Below are positions 11,591 through 24,481 of a stretch of DNA of 64,000 bases, piece by piece (within the stretch, counting starts at the first letter, position 1; the number at the start of each line of letters is the position of its first letter). The translations under genes were made by a program, and so were the position numbers. The stretch lies in assembly GCF_030247185.1 (NCBI RefSeq), contig NC_080572.1:84332435-84396434 (forward strand), given 5' to 3'. The notes below the pieces were generated by a model. The model did not search any database and had not been told where the DNA came from. It saw nothing but the letters and a program-made list of their open reading frames with translations. Source of the stretch: Malaya genurostris. Lineage: Eukaryota > Arthropoda > Insecta > Diptera > Culicidae.

Positions 11591-12687
11591 CAAGTAGCAA
11601 TCCGCAACTAGTTCTGATACGACAAAGTCCAAAATATGTTGCAACAAGAGCACGAACATGTTTTTTATGTTATACTGGTTAAAACAATGTGACAGCAGTG
11701 TTTTTTTATAACGTAAACATTAAACTAACTATCATTTGTAAGTTATCGTTACTTGATTCTAACATATCTTTAATCACAGCTATGTTTTTAGCTACTAGTT
11801 GAAAAAGGTTTATTTTCCGTTGCGAAACCATTATAAATACGTTAACGTATATGTGAATCGTTACTGTGAATTGATATAGCAATAACTTAGATATTATAAG
11901 ATTATAACATATAATTTCTTCATTATATCAGACAGTTATCGGTAAGTTTTCCCAACGTTATGATAACTAAAATGCAAACAAAACAACCTTTGTTGGTGTG
12001 TGTGTGAAGTGTGTGAAACGTAAATAAAACCAGGATATTACTTTTTTCAAAACTACTTTTTGCCGAAAATAGTGAAAGGCAGAAAAGTCATTTTTGTTCT
12101 ATGCACCGTCATAAACACGAAAAATATAATATAGGGATTGAACATCGATTGTGATAATATTATAATTCTCATGATATTTGAATTTAAAATGATGAGAAAT
12201 CACTCTACTTGGAATAATTTTGAGCATTCTGAACATAGGGTTATTTTGTTGTTAAATTTTTATATCTTTATAAACAGATTTGAATTGAAGGCGCATAAAA
12301 AACAGTTTAGTAAAATTGAATTCCGCTCGACAGTTTTTGGATCGTTGTGAAATTTGTACCTTGTATCAAGTTTGTGACTTAAAGTACTCTTCTGCTTTTT
12401 TATTGATGATAGAAAAGTATTCTGGATTCATTAAATGTTTATAATGTCGATGGTGACTAAGTTTCAACTAGTTTACTTGGAAACAAGTTATTTTCAAGTT
12501 ATGAAAAGATAAGTTATTTCAGTATGGCATTACAACGTAACGACAACATATTTTTAGCCGACTTAACAACTAGTAGAAACTGCGCTTTTTGAGTCATGCA
12601 AGTGGTTAGATGTTAGTAACAATCACTCAAATATCTGGTTGCAAACTAGTCACAAACAAGCTAGCATAACAAAAATTGTTACTTGGG
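11589..12687. repeat. Long CAAGTAGCAA-terminated non-autonomous element
   Basis: Ends: CTCAAGTAGCAAT at 11589-11601 and ATTGTTACTTGGG at 12675-12687, which are imperfect inverted repeats of each other. Further inside, copies of ACTAGT-containing motifs and several palindromic stretches occur. Short elements with related ends (ACCCAAGTAG) lie at 47464-47824 and 49838-50110. AT-rich, no coding motif. Boundaries are by eye, and a target duplication was not identified. Confidence 0.45.
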
Positions 12688-12689
12688 CA

Positions 12690-14760
12690 CCCGCCTTTTT
12701 CCTGTGCTTCTGGAACTGGTGATATCAGCAAGCCCCTCCCGAAATAAAATCGTGCGTACGGTCCTGCATTTGTGCATCATTTAATTGTTTCAACCTAACA
12801 TTGCATTTACTTTCCATCACCTGTGAAATTGCTTTGATGTGAAATTGCTTAAATAATCCTTCACCGGCAAAATATTCCGCGACAACTCATCGACGATTAG
12901 TTCATGCAAGTGGTTAATAACAGTTTCGGAAATAACCGAAGAACGCCAACCAACTGCTTCATAAATGTCAGATTACAGCATCGTAACTCAAGTAACTGAA
13001 AACAGCAAACCACCCCGTCGTCGTGTTATATGACGGAGAACAAATAAGGTAAACGTCAAACAAGCTCAAAGTAATCGTCAGTGTCAGCGTAAACATTTAT
13101 CGACACTTCGATTGATGCCTTGCGGTGTCAACTGACTGATGGGAGTTTATGAACAGTGATGGCGTGGGTGTTCGACGCCGTTGCAAAACGTCTCATTACA
13201 CGTTGCAGCGAGCCGAGCTGAGACCGGCGATGACAATGATGACTTAATTTGTGTGGATTAAGCGAAAGGAGTTTCCGTGGATGGATCGATCGGCTTGCTG
13301 GTTTGATTTGTAGTCGGGAATTTCAGAGCGAAAAAAAATGATGAGAAAACATTCATTTTCATAAGACACAGAACACTACGAACGATGTTGAAGCCCTTAG
13401 TTCGTACTTTTAAGAGAAGCTCTTGGATATTTGTCCCGTGCTCCAAGGTGCGGCAAAATCGAACCGAAGCTCGAAGCAGAAGTCAAAGGATACCGATGCT
13501 ATTATTAAAGTTATTAAATTATGTAACAGTCATAAAAATTTAATCAACTGCTACCATTTCTGACACATTACTCTTTCGGCTTTTCATCCTCCGAGTGCAT
13601 GCTCGCATCGCGCTCCGTTTGTCCGTTGGGGTCCGGGATGCGGTCCCGGATCGGTCGAAGCAACGATAGACCATTAAATACTGTTCTCTCCGATTTGAAT
13701 GGGAATAAATATCGTTTTCTCTGTTATAATTTTTCCTTTCCACTGTTGTCCCATAGGATTGTGTTTTGTGATGAGATTTGATGTTTTTTGTCGCTTTCGA
13801 TTATTCTCATCGTCCTCCCCGGGCCGGGATGTTTGGAACCTGCGTTTTGAGCTAATTTCTACTTGTTACTGACTTTTGTGCTTCCCGCGGTATGAATGGA
13901 AGACGGCAACGGATAGTGGCTTGTTTGACTCGGGCTTAATCTGGCATTCATTTGTTAGTTTTGCTGGTCTGTTTTTTAATCATTTCGTTAAGTTGTTTAC
14001 TGCCGCTTCCCGACAAGGAAGTTATCTTGTGTTACACTCAAATAAACTGGCACGGTTTTTATATTAGTCTGAACAGATGACGTGAAAAAGAAATCATAAA
14101 ATTTTCTTTGACACACCACATTTTCTTATGCTATCGTTTAATGGATTTCATTATTCATCATGGATGTTCGAGCAAATCAACCGGATCAACCCACTTCACA
14201 CCGCACGGTGGTCTAATTATCCCGCCTAATCCCTTAAAAACCGACCACATCGTCCCGCACTAAGTAGTATAACTCAACGACCGTGTCCTAGACTTCATAA
14301 AACAAAAACCGGAGCATTCCTTATCCTCCTTCCACTGATGGCCTTTGAAATGCTACCGCCTCCTCCCGCACGCATAAGGAAAACATAAAATTTCATTGCG
14401 GTCGCACAATAACGCCGTTCGAGCGGCTCTGGCCCATTAAAAAATACGGTTCCATGTGACACCCGGGGACGGAACCGAAATCATCTAATCAGTCCCTTCG
14501 GGGCCTGTCAAAGGGGCTTTATTTCTCGAGTCTCGAGCGGTCTCGAGTCCGATGACACCGAGCTACATTGCTCGTGGCGCAAGCAATGCAAAGCGTATCC
14601 TTTTACGCTTTTCGGTCAACTTCGTTTCGTAATCGGATAGCTTATAATATCACTTTCAAGTACGCGTGAGCCGAGCGTTTTCTCCAGGTCCGGCGCTGCT
14701 GCTTTAGCACAGTTGACCTACCAGCGGAACCGGTGGAGTCGGTGTTTGAAGGAAGAATGT
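12690..14760. other. Mostly unique, GC-richer sequence
   Basis: No repeat family seen elsewhere in the window extends here, and base composition is clearly more GC-rich (for example 13580-13660 and 14380-14740). The stretch 14510-14560 contains repeated CTCGAG/TCTCGAG. No open frame shows a convincing exon structure. Such islands inside a developmental gene are candidates for conserved regulatory sequence, but nothing in the bases proves it. Confidence 0.3.
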
Positions 14761-15770
14761 GAAATATTTTGCTATCAAAAAGAGGCAAATTTACGTTTCA
14801 AAAATGGTGTATTTTGTTGAATAATATGCTATATGTATCTGAATAAATTTGACGTAGACTTCAATGAAAACGAAATAAAATTTAAAAGCGAACTGTACTC
14901 GATTCGATTGAGCAAGTGTTTGTTAATAGTGGGAAAAGATAATAGAAGAATAGAAAACTGAAATTATTTGGTAACGTTGGCATTTTTGATTTGGTAATTT
15001 ATGATGCTAACAGTTCACAATCAACCCATAAGATTATGTTGACCCAAGCTGCCCCATCTGTCGGTTCATTTCACACCATTTAATAGCAGATCGGATGTTC
15101 GAAACAGTGATTGCCTTTTTTTTTAAACCATTCAATCGAAAATCAAATCTTTCACAGTTGTTACCAAGAGGGCTCATTTTCAAAACGAAATACAAGCTGT
15201 TCCGGTGCAGCCAGAACCATTTTTGTTTCGCTTTTGTCTCTCACACAAGAAGTAAAATCAGAACTAGAAATTACTCAAAAAGTTACTTTTGAGCGAGCTC
15301 TTAAAAAAATCCTAGTGTTGTCCACATACGCCGCAAGAAAATACGCCTCATGCACAGAACCGGTGAAACATATTAAGCCCAGGTGGGTAATTTTTCGTAC
15401 CGGGGAGAATTTTGAAGTATTGTTTAGTCGATTTTTAAATAATATATTGTTTAGATATAACTTTGCATGAGACGCTTAAATTCGAAGCTTGAAGCGTTTT
15501 CGATATTTTGTTGTAAAACGAAATTGCGCATTTAAGGGGTAAACACAATATCACACTACAAAATTTCTGCCAATATTTGTTTGGAATATTTAGTCAGCAG
15601 TCTTTTAGGCTCCGTATAAACTTTTTTGTGTTTTCAAATTTTCGAAATTATTTCTTTGAGAATTTTGGTTACCCTGATCGTTTAGTTGGTTGGGGTTGAT
15701 GGTGAAAGATGTCTCGCATGAATCAAAAGCAATGTCTTGGCATTACATTCCTTCTGTGGAATTTGGCTTT
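14761..15770. other. Unassigned AT-rich sequence
   Basis: Nothing recognisable. The 119-codon open frame on the + strand (15111-15470) has no motif, no clear splice context and biased low-complexity codons, so I do not call it a gene. Confidence 0.35.
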
Positions 15771-15772
15771 TC

Positions 15773-15935
15773 TGTTTCAACAGACTTCGCAGCCGATTCT
15801 TAGCATACCGAATCATTTCATGGCTAGTACTACGATCCTACTGACACTATGAATCATTCCAGGTCGGGGCTCGAACATATGACAACTGGTTTATAAGACC
15901 AGCGTCCCGGGACCGACTGAGATAACGTTTGTTAT
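15773..15935 (-). repeat. Repeat H with tRNA-like segment
   Basis: The + strand shares GCCGATTCTTAGC, CATGGCTAGTACTACGATCC with 5820-5900. On the minus strand 15935-15870 looks tRNA-derived. It has an A-box-like TCAGTCGGTCCC, an anticodon-like stem CTGGT/ACCAG around CTTATAA (anticodon position TAT) and a B-box-like GTTCGAGCCCC. The T stem is poorly paired. A decayed tRNA-derived SINE is the most likely identity. Confidence 0.45.
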
Positions 15936-16357
15936 GTCAAACTATCATCATCATTCAGAAGACAAGTGTATTCACGTCAATCGCACCACAAACACTAAAC
16001 TTACCGACATATAAGTGACGGAATTTTACGAAAACTTAAAAATAACGAATTCCGTTTATTGATAAAACATTACTTCCTATAAGGACAAACCGGGCAAGTC
16101 CAGCAATGGTTTAAGAAGTGTTACCCGCACTCAGATTAAAAACAAATATTTGTGGTATTCTGATTTTAACGTGACCAAATTGAGCAGTCATCCGGAAAAA
16201 AATGTGAGCAAATTTTTCTTTACGACAGAGGAACAGAGACAACAGCAACAAGATAGATTTAATTAAATTTAATTTGTTTAATTTCTCTTACTGCTGAAAT
16301 TTTACTAAACATAAATTTTCATTGTGATATTATTAATTTACAAAAAAAGTTAATGTA

Positions 16358-17173
16358 ATGGATGATCTCATGGAAGATCATCCGAATCCGATTCCAGATA
16401 CTAGTAAGATCTTAAATACTCTTTTTTCGGACAAAAAAAAGGTATTAAATTTGATGCAAATTACAAAGGAATTGACATCACAGTTTTCAAAAGTTGTAGA
16501 AATTTCTAAAGTTAATAGAGATAAAATTCGAGTTGTTGTTAACGATTTGAAACAGGTGAATAAAATTGTAACCTGTCAATTATTTGCTGTTGAATTTATA
16601 GTGTACATTCCATCGAAGGAGGTGGAAATTGACGGTGTTGTCACTGAAGTAAGTCTGTCAGCCGATGATTTACTTAAAAATTGAGTTTGTCGTTTCAAAA
16701 ACTCTATGCTCGAGGGGGTTAAGATACTCGAGTGCAAGCAATTGTACTCAGCATCTATTGTCGATAGAAATAATTCTTATCGTCCCTCAGATTCATTTCG
16801 AGTAACATTTGTCGGATCTGCGTTGCCTAGCCATGTCTATATCGGTAAAACTCGTCTTCCTGTTCGGCTTTTCGTACCGCATGTTATGAATTGCACGAAC
16901 TGTAGAAAAATCGGACATACAGCTACTTATTGTAGTAATAAATCTAAATGTATAAAATGTCAAGGGCCTCATAAGGATAATCTTTTCGATGAAGATATTG
17001 AAAAATGTGTTTATTGTGGGGAGAGTCCTCGTGATTTCTTAGTATGCGCTGCATTTAAGTTGCGTAAAGACAAAATTAAGCTTTCTTTCAAAGCACGGTC
17101 TAAGCGCACATATGCAGAAATGCATAAAACAATAAGTTATGCTCCGTTTCGCATTCACCAACAGGATTACTGA
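16358..17173 (+). pseudogene. I-clade LINE ORF1 (gag-like), interrupted
   Basis: ORF1 proteins bind the element RNA as a chaperone. The first part (16358-16684) starts MDDLMEDHPNPIPDTSKIL and stops at 16682-16684. A continuing frame at 16706-17173 carries the C-terminal RNA-binding region. The first zinc knuckle is intact, C-X2-C-X4-H-X4-C in CTNCRKIGHTATYC. The second has lost its last Cys (CIKCQGPHKDNLF), and the third has lost its His (CVYCGESPRDFLVC). It ends with a basic tract (RKDKIKLSFKARSKRTYAEM). The internal stop and missing ligands show it is dead. Confidence 0.75.
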
Positions 17174-17346
17174 AGTTTTCAGAATTTGTAGAATGGATTT
17201 TCGCAGTATTCATTATTCCTGAACCTCTAAAGACCATCATAACGGCATTTCCTTTTTCGAAACAGTTATCAGCTGAATGGCCAGTTCTCTCAGGTTTTGT
17301 ATCATTTGATGGATAATTTATCATCCGCCGCGAATAATTCAATCAC

Positions 17347-20300
17347 TGTCCTGCAGTGGAATTGTCGAAGCATCATGCCAAAACATTTAAAATTTTGTAG
17401 CATATTCAAAATTGTGATGTATTTGCTTTGTGCGAAACATGGCTTACGTCAAACATAGCCTTAAATTTTAATGACTTCAACATTAAAATTAGCTTTTAGG
17501 AATTAAAAAATGTTATTTCTTTTATAGATTAAATATTTCTTCGACTTCTAGCATAGAAGTGGTTGCTAGTCAAATAAACATTAAAGGAAAAGACATTTGC
17601 ATTTCTTCGGTGTATATTCCTCCAAGAGCTCAAGTTGGACAGCGAAAACTTAATGAAATTGTCGAAACCCTTCCTGCTCCACATTTGATTTTGGGAGATT
17701 TCAATTCGCACGGAATGATGTGGGGTTCCGTTTACAATGATAACAGATCATCTTGAATATATAATATAAGCGACAATTTTAGTATGACGGTATTAAATAT
17801 GGGTAGCATGACACGAATCCCAAGACCTCCTGCAAGTTCAAGTGCATTAGATTTATCTCTTTGCTCGACTTCAATTCGACTACATTGCACCTGGAAAGCA
17901 TTTCCTGATTTACACGGTAGCGATCATCATCTCAATCAGCAGTAACAAAGGCATTGCTAATTCAGTTAATATTCCATATGATTTGACGAAAAATTTTGAC
18001 TGGTTTAAATACCAAAGTAGTATCTCAAGTACCTTGAACTTAATGAGAGAACTCCCTCCACTTGAAGAATATGACTTCCTCGTTTGTTCGATTCTGGAGG
18101 CCGCAGAATAAGCCCAAACCAAACGATTTCTTGGTCCATCGTCTAACAGAAGGCCTCCAAACCCTTGGTGGGACAAAGAGTGCTCAGATGCTAAACACGA
18201 GAAGCAAAATGCTTTCAAGACGTTTTTAAAACGAGGAGGAGGGACTCCTCAGAATTTAGAAAAATTATTGGTTTTAGAAAACAAGTACAAGAACATACTT
18301 AGGGCCAAGAAATGCAGCTATTGGAGACATTTTGTCGAAGGTTTGTCAAGAGAAACCTCAATGAGCACTTTTTGGAACACGGCCAGACGAATGAGGAATC
18401 GTAACGTTGGAAATGAGAGTGAGGAATACTCGAACCGATGGATATTTGATTTTGCGAGGAAAGTTTGTCCAAATTCTATTCCTACGCATAGCATTATTAG
18501 GGAGTCTTCTCCAAATAATGGTACCATTGATAGCCCCTTTTCAATGATGGAATTTTCCATAGCACTCATGTCTTGTAACAATAACGCACCTGGGTTGGAC
18601 AGAATTAAATTCAACTTGGTGAAGAATCTGCCCGACCTCGCTAGAAGACGTTTGTTGGAATTGTTCAACAAGTTTCTTGAGCAAAATATTGTTCCACCTG
18701 GAGGCAAGTGAAAGTTATCGCCACTCAAAAGCCGGGTAAACCAGTTTCCAATCACAACTCCTAGACCCATTGCAATGTTGTCCTGAATCAGAAAATTGTT
18801 CGAAAAAATTATTCTTCGACGTCTTGACACTTGGGTCGAGACGAACGATTTGTTGTCAGATTCTCAGTTTGGCTTCCGAAGAAATAAAGGGACGAATGAT
18901 TGCCTTGCATTACTTTCGTCTGACATCCAAATTGCCCTCGCTCAAAAGCAACAAATGGCATCTGTATTTTTAGACATTAAAGGAGCATTTGATTCAGTTT
19001 CCATTGATGTTCTTTCAGACAAGCTCCACCAACATGGACTCCCAGCGGTTATAAATAATTATTTGCACAACCTTTTGTCAGAGAAACGCATGCATTTTTC
19101 ACATGGCGATTTGGTAACATTCAGAATTAGCTACATGAGTCTACCGCAAGGCTCATGCCTCAGTCCGCTCCTTTAAAATTTTCACGTGAATGACATTAAC
19201 AGCTGTCTAGTAACCCCATGTACACTAAGACAATTGACAGATGATGGCGTGGTTTCAGTTACTGGACCCAAAACTATTGATCTGCAAAAACCATTGCAAG
19301 ATATCTTAGATAACTTGTCCGTTTTGCGGTTCAACTGGCTATCGAATTCTCTGCGGAGAAAACAGAGCTGGTCGTCTTTTCATGGAAGCACGGTCCCGCG
19401 CAGCTTCAGCTTCATATGATGGGAAGAATAATCCAACAGGTTTTGACTTTCAAATACCTCGGGGTGTGGATTGATTCCAAATGCACGTGAGGAGGTCACA
19501 TTAGGTATCTGATAACAAAATGCCAACAAAGAGTAAATTTTCTTCGAACAATAACAGGATCGTTGTGGGGTGCTCATCCGGAAGATCTAATAAAATTGTA
19601 TCGGACAACGATACTTTCAGTGATGGAATATGGATGCGTTTGTTTTCGTTCCGCTGCAAACTCTCATATTATCTAATTAGAGCGAATTCAATATCGTTTT
19701 GTTTTCGTTTGTTTTGTTTTGATTATAGAGGTTTTAACATTGAAGTCATTCGCCTCTTCGGGCCAGAAAAACTTTCTGATCCTATGTTCGGGGTTGGGAA
19801 TCGAACCTAGGTGGGCTGCATGAAAGTCATGGACTAACCCATCATGCTATACCCGTCCCCCATTAAATATCGTTGTTTGCGAATTGCTTTAGGCTGCATG
19901 CATTCGACACATACAATGAGTCTTGTAGTTCTGGCGGGAGTTCTTCCATTGAAAGATCGTTTTTGGGAGCTTTCATCGCGACTGCTAATAAGATATGAGG
20001 TACTGAATCCCCTGGTTATTAATAATTTCGAAAGGCTAGTTGAGCTTCAATCTCAAACAAGATTCATGACAGTATATTTTAACCATATGTCACAGGAAAT
20101 CGACCCTTCAAGATATATTCCTATCCGTGACAGCCTCCTAAACATCCCTGACTCAACTTTATTTTTCGACACATCCATGTGCGTGGAATCCCGAAACACA
20201 ATTCCCGCTCGATGGAAATCTCAAAAATATTTACAAGTAATTTCAGGCATATAGACTCTGCGAAAATATTTTACACGGACGGATCACGAATTAAAGAGGC

Positions 20301-20715
20301 TGCCTTGGTTTGGTATATTCAACAATAATGTTTCGGCTTCATTTAAGCTTCAAGAACCTGCATTTGTTTATATAGCAGAGTTAGCAACAGCTCATTATAG
20401 TTTGAGTGTAATCGTTACATTATCTCCAAACCATTATTTTCTCTTCACAGATAGTCTGAGTGCAAACGAAGCCATTCGTTCAAACGCTTCTGGCAAAAAT
20501 TAACCGTTTTTCTTGGGCAAAATGAAAAAGTGCCTGAAAGTCATATTGAATAATAATTATCAAATCACAATAGTTTGGGTTCCGGCTCATTGCTCCATTC
20601 CATGCAATGAATGAGCCGATATTTTAGCCAAACGTGATGCTATTGAGGGTGAAATTTATGAGAGACCGATTGCTTTCAACGAATTCTATAGCGCGTCTCG
20701 CCAAAGAACACTTGC
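17347..20715 (+). pseudogene. I-clade LINE ORF2 (endonuclease, reverse transcriptase, RNase H), decayed
   Basis: Endonuclease signatures are QWNCRS (about 17356), a CETWLT-like remnant (about 17430), LILGDFNSHGMMWGS (17685-17730) and HGSDHH near 17918. Reverse transcriptase runs from about 18560 (CNNNAPGLDRIKFNLV) through RRNKGTNDCLALL, motif A FLDIKGAFDSVSID (18970-19010), LPQGSCLSPLL (19143-19175) and a mutated catalytic box LTDDGVVSVTG in place of the usual ADD. RNase H remnants are YTDGSRIKEA (20274), AELATAHYSLSV (20380) and VWVPAHCSIPCNE (20573-20613). Stops and frameshifts occur throughout. The product would nick target DNA and copy element RNA in place. Confidence 0.8.
19698..19861 (-). 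mobile_element. tRNA-derived SINE (Feilai-like) inserted in the LINE
   Basis: Read on the minus strand it begins GGGGACGGGTATAGCATGAT, has an A box (GCATGATGGGTTAGTCC) and a B box (GGTTCGATTCC), continues with 'gaaagtttttctggcccgaagaggcgaatgac', and ends in an A-rich (AAAAC)n-like tail at 19698-19725. A target duplication flanks it, ATTCAATATCGTT (about 19686) against ATTAAATATCGTT (19862-19874). It splits the LINE frame exactly between ERIQY and RCLRIALG. The body resembles Feilai-type SINEs of mosquitoes. The family name is from memory, the structure is seen. Confidence 0.75.
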
Positions 20716-20735
20716 ATTTGTTTTTCATTTAATGT

Positions 20736-23640
20736 AATTTATAATGGCAAATCGCTTGATAAAAACAGTGTTTAGGTTAACACCAACATACTAATATGAT
20801 ATTTGAAATGTTTTATGTTTAATGTACTGTGTATTGTGGATGCTACGGCGAAGAAAATCTTATTCGACCAAAAATGTTTGCGAACCACTGGTCTAGAGTA
20901 AACGGAATTTGATTCGACCTCTAAAGCTAATATCATATATAAATTAGTGCTAGAAGTTTCGGTAGCCTCGTGAACATTGGAAGCGGTTACACCGATTTTC
21001 GTCTAATCCTTAGTAAAAATGTATTAAATATAGACAGCATATCTCATTTTAAACAACGGTTTTAACATACGAGATGAGTGGTGGAGCTAAGCTGATCAGG
21101 GGTGCCATTGCCCTGCCTTGTGTCAGCACGGTACGTTACTGTGTTTCATACCGAAAATGTCAGGTTCAATATTTTTCTTCATACTGAAAACGTGATTGCT
21201 TTCAGTGTGCCATCATACGTTCGTAGACAGCGAAGCGGAGAAGTCTTTACGTGACTTGGAGCCAGTGTCACCAAATTAAATCAACCAGCGTCAGCGTAAC
21301 ACGTACCTACCATCCAGTCAGCTACAGACCATTAGTCAGGATGACATTTGCCGTGAGGTGGCGCCCGGTTCGAAACAACAACAACAAAAATAACAGATGA
21401 CAACGAACGAAGGAGCTTTCGGATAGAGTTCCGAAGGCGTTTAAGTGCCGCGTGCGTGATAATTTTAGCCTGTACCGGGGGAGCTTTGATTGTGTGATTG
21501 CCGCGACTTTACCGCGCTGATTCCAAGGGATGGCCGGTGGGTTGGTTCGGCGTCACATTTAAATGTGCTTGCTGATCTTTGCGTTTACGAAAATGACTTA
21601 ATTTACTCACTGGCGCGCTCGGTTCTTGATGGGGTCGCTTGTGGGTGCCAGTACGAGAGAAGGTACTGATCTCGTGCCACACGTTAGCGCTCCATTAGAT
21701 GGTGAAGGTTGGTTTATGGCGCACATGTGCTGTGCTGTCTCTCCAGTTAACTGCAACACGTCAATCATCTTGGCTGTCGGTACTGCAACTTGTCGAGTGA
21801 CTTTCTTGATTTGCTGGATAGGGTGTTGTTAGATGTGAAAAAGTGCTAACGAGATAGCTTACGGTGTCAAATGGCTGACAGATGTAGTTCACACGGAATT
21901 TTTGACGTGAACTACTGCGTTTCAATTCCAACTAACTGCACTCACTTCATTCATAAACTCAGCCGATCCGCCATTCACGAAAGTCGTCTGCATCACGTTG
22001 CATTTGTGCCATTCATTCAGGCACAAAGCATTGTTCAGAACAAGTGATGGCCTTCAAATCTGTAAACAGTTTCCCTGTCGCCTAGATTGCAATCTCTCAT
22101 GCGAGCACAAAACACATTAAAATTGTTGACTAATTGCACACCGGGTCCTCTAAGCTGAAAAGCTCAGTCATTCCGAAGGACAAACGAACGAAGCAACATG
22201 TTTTGCGGTGTTTTCTGATCCGGTGGCGGTAAAATGCAAATGGCTGCATGTTGTGCTTCATTGAACCCATTCTGCCGTACTCCGGTCCGGTAGATCCTAC
22301 GTATTGTGGAGATAGCAGAGACAACGCCCATTCAACTGATGGCAGGCGGCTCGCCATCAATTCCGACCGCAAGCATTAAAAAGCCGAATCTTTCCAACCG
22401 TACCACCCACTGCTCTTTGACCATCCCGTTCGAGCTACGTATGATATGTTGTGTAATTTTCGGTATTGTTCTTCAACACCACACTCGAACAAGTTTCGCT
22501 GCTCGGCCAGGGTGGTTCCGGAATCGGATCGTACCGAGATATGGTCGTATGAAGGCAATACAATCGAACCAACCCTCACAATTCAGCTCACAGCGGGTGA
22601 AATTTATGCAGCATGTGCCAGAACGATTCTTCTATGCTGGTATCGCCCCGATGCCCGAATGAGGCTGCATCGGCACTAACTGCAAAATATGTGAATAATG
22701 ACGATGCGGCAATTGCAGAAGCAAAGCGTTCTTGTTCCGGTCAATTGTTCACAACTGAGAATATAAGGTGTAGTTCCGTAGGAGCCATTGCCGGTCACTG
22801 AACTGGGACAAATCGGTCTACCCCATTGCGGAAGCATTGTACAGAGCTGATAATTTTAGGAATAATATTGACCTGACACTCGGCACCCGAATGGACCACC
22901 TCTTTGAAGTGCACCTGGAGTAAAGCAGCAAGCGGTAACAACTGCCCCAACAGGAAGCCCGGAAGTCGTCAATGTTCTCATTTTGCTGCCAGACAATTGT
23001 GCCATAACTGGTCATCTAACGTACCCAGGTTTTGATGATCAAATGGTAAATAGTACTAAGATTCTTTATTGGAGAGCAGCTGGAACCGGATTTTATCCAA
23101 TTGTGACTTTGAAGTGCCATCGGAAAAGTACTGTGAAAAGTGCTTAGATAGAAGATAATACTTTCTAATTTCAAGAACTGTATCACTAAGTATGAGTAGG
23201 GAAAGTGAACGAATTTCGAACCATTAGTTTCATCTGTAATTATTCAACAACGATCTATGAATTATCGTAATAAATAGCAGTCCACCCGATCAGACGTATT
23301 TGATGCGATAATCAAGCAAGTTTTTAGATTCCAAAAGTGTTTTTGACCCCCTCAAAATTATATTGTTTTTGCGATTGCCATATTGTTTCATGTCATTTGA
23401 TACTCTAATTCACAGGTGACTAATTTATAGGCATAGATTGAGGGGAATGTAAAACCACTATAGGTTTCCACTTTTTATGCCCCTTGTGTTTTTTTTTGTA
23501 TCTTAATGACTTTGCAATTTAAAGCTAGAATGTTTATATCGACAAAAATTCTCTAAATTTGCAAAAAGGTTCTAAGTTCCCCACGATTTTCCAAATTGAC
23601 AAAATTGAATATTTTTTTTTGTTATCCTTATATCTTAAAA
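20736..23640. other. Mostly unique, GC-richer sequence
   Basis: No repeat family shared with the rest of the window was found. GC content is raised at 21060-21560 and 22270-23010. Open frames of 60-118 codons overlap on both strands around 22300-22680 without motifs or matching splice sites, so none is called. Candidate regulatory or unrecognised exon sequence. Nothing decisive is visible. Confidence 0.3.
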
Positions 23641-23674
23641 AAAATCTAATTTTTGGATCAGGGATATTTAGCCG

Positions 23675-24302
23675 AAAGCCATTTTTTTATTTAATTTTTT
23701 TGGTTCATTTTGAAATTATTGAGAAAAAAATCAATATTTATTTTCAGTGTATATTTTTTTATAGTGCCCTATTGATTCCCTACAACTTCTTCCTGGACGT
23801 CATTTTTGTACGATTAACGGTTTTCGAATTACATCGAGAAGAACTTGATCATTTGCATGCACCCGTAAACTGTTTTAGCTGTAACTTCTTCATTTTTCAA
23901 AATGCACGGATGGGATAGCCACCAATCTGTAGGTTTTAATAACAGCTTTAAAAAAAAAATTTCAAAAAGAATACACCCTGATATTTTTATTTAACTTTTT
24001 CGGATTATTTTGTAATTATTGAAAAAAAATTTTTTTTTAAGAGTGCCTCATCGTTTCCCTACAACATCTTCCTGAACGCAATTTTTGTACAATTAACGGT
24101 TTCCGAGTTACAACGATTTGAAAAAGGCAATTTTTGTGAAATGTAAAAATACATACGCCCTTTTTTAAAATCATTCGTGAGTCGGATTGACCTCTCCATA
24201 GGTTTAAAACTTATGGTTTGCCATACTGAAAACATGTGCAAAGTTTCATCCAAATCGGAGAAGGTCGAGTCTGATGATCTGCTAAGCATTTCTGGAATTG
24301 CT
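23675..24302 (+). repeat. Family E repeat, two copies in tandem
   Basis: A shorter, diverged copy (23675-23860: CCCTACAACTTCTTCCTGGA, GTACGATTAACGGTTTTCGA) is followed by a fuller copy (23980-24302) that matches 9866-10215 almost to its last base, AAGCATTTCTGGAATTGCTC. The stretch between them (23861-23979) holds 'cacccgtaaactgttttagctgtaac' and ends in a long A run. Confidence 0.7.
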
Positions 24303-24475
24303 CAGCTCACAAGCACAGAACATTGATTTGCATAAAAACATCGTTTTTTTTACAGTAACATGATAATACCAAGTACCACAACGTGAAAATATTCAACAGC
24401 CTTTAAGGTAGGGTAAATGTTACTAATGTGATGTCTCACACTGCAGATGTACCCTTCCAAAAACAACTTTTTTTT
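24303..24475 (+). repeat. Family F repeat, copy 1
   Basis: From AGCTCACAAGCACAGAACAT to CCCTTCCAAAAACAACTT. The same run, with scattered differences, is at 26525-26695. Shared landmarks: CATAAAAACATCGTTTT, AACATGATAATACCAAGTAC, GTGATGTCTCACACTGCAGA. Non-coding. Confidence 0.65.
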
Positions 24476-24481
24476 TGTCGT

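Larger units (their letters stand above)
16100..20735 (+). mobile_element. Decayed I-clade (RNase H-bearing) non-LTR retrotransposon
   Basis: In order: a possible 5' UTR (start uncertain), ORF1 with zinc knuckles (16358-17173), then an ORF2 region with endonuclease, reverse transcriptase and RNase H blocks (17347-20715). An RNase H domain with this gene order suits the I clade or related LOA-type elements. Every domain is broken by stops and frameshifts. A SINE has inserted at 19698-19861. The 3' end fades after the RNase H block with no A tail seen, so it is 3' truncated or decayed. A second fragment of a related element begins at 63505. Confidence 0.8.

Noticed and set aside
15111..15470. 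119-codon + strand ORF
   Set aside because: No motif, no splice or promoter context, and an implausible composition.
22306..22679. Overlapping ORFs of 67-118 codons on both strands
   Set aside because: No known motif, no matching donor and acceptor, and all strands and frames are similarly open because of GC-richer composition.
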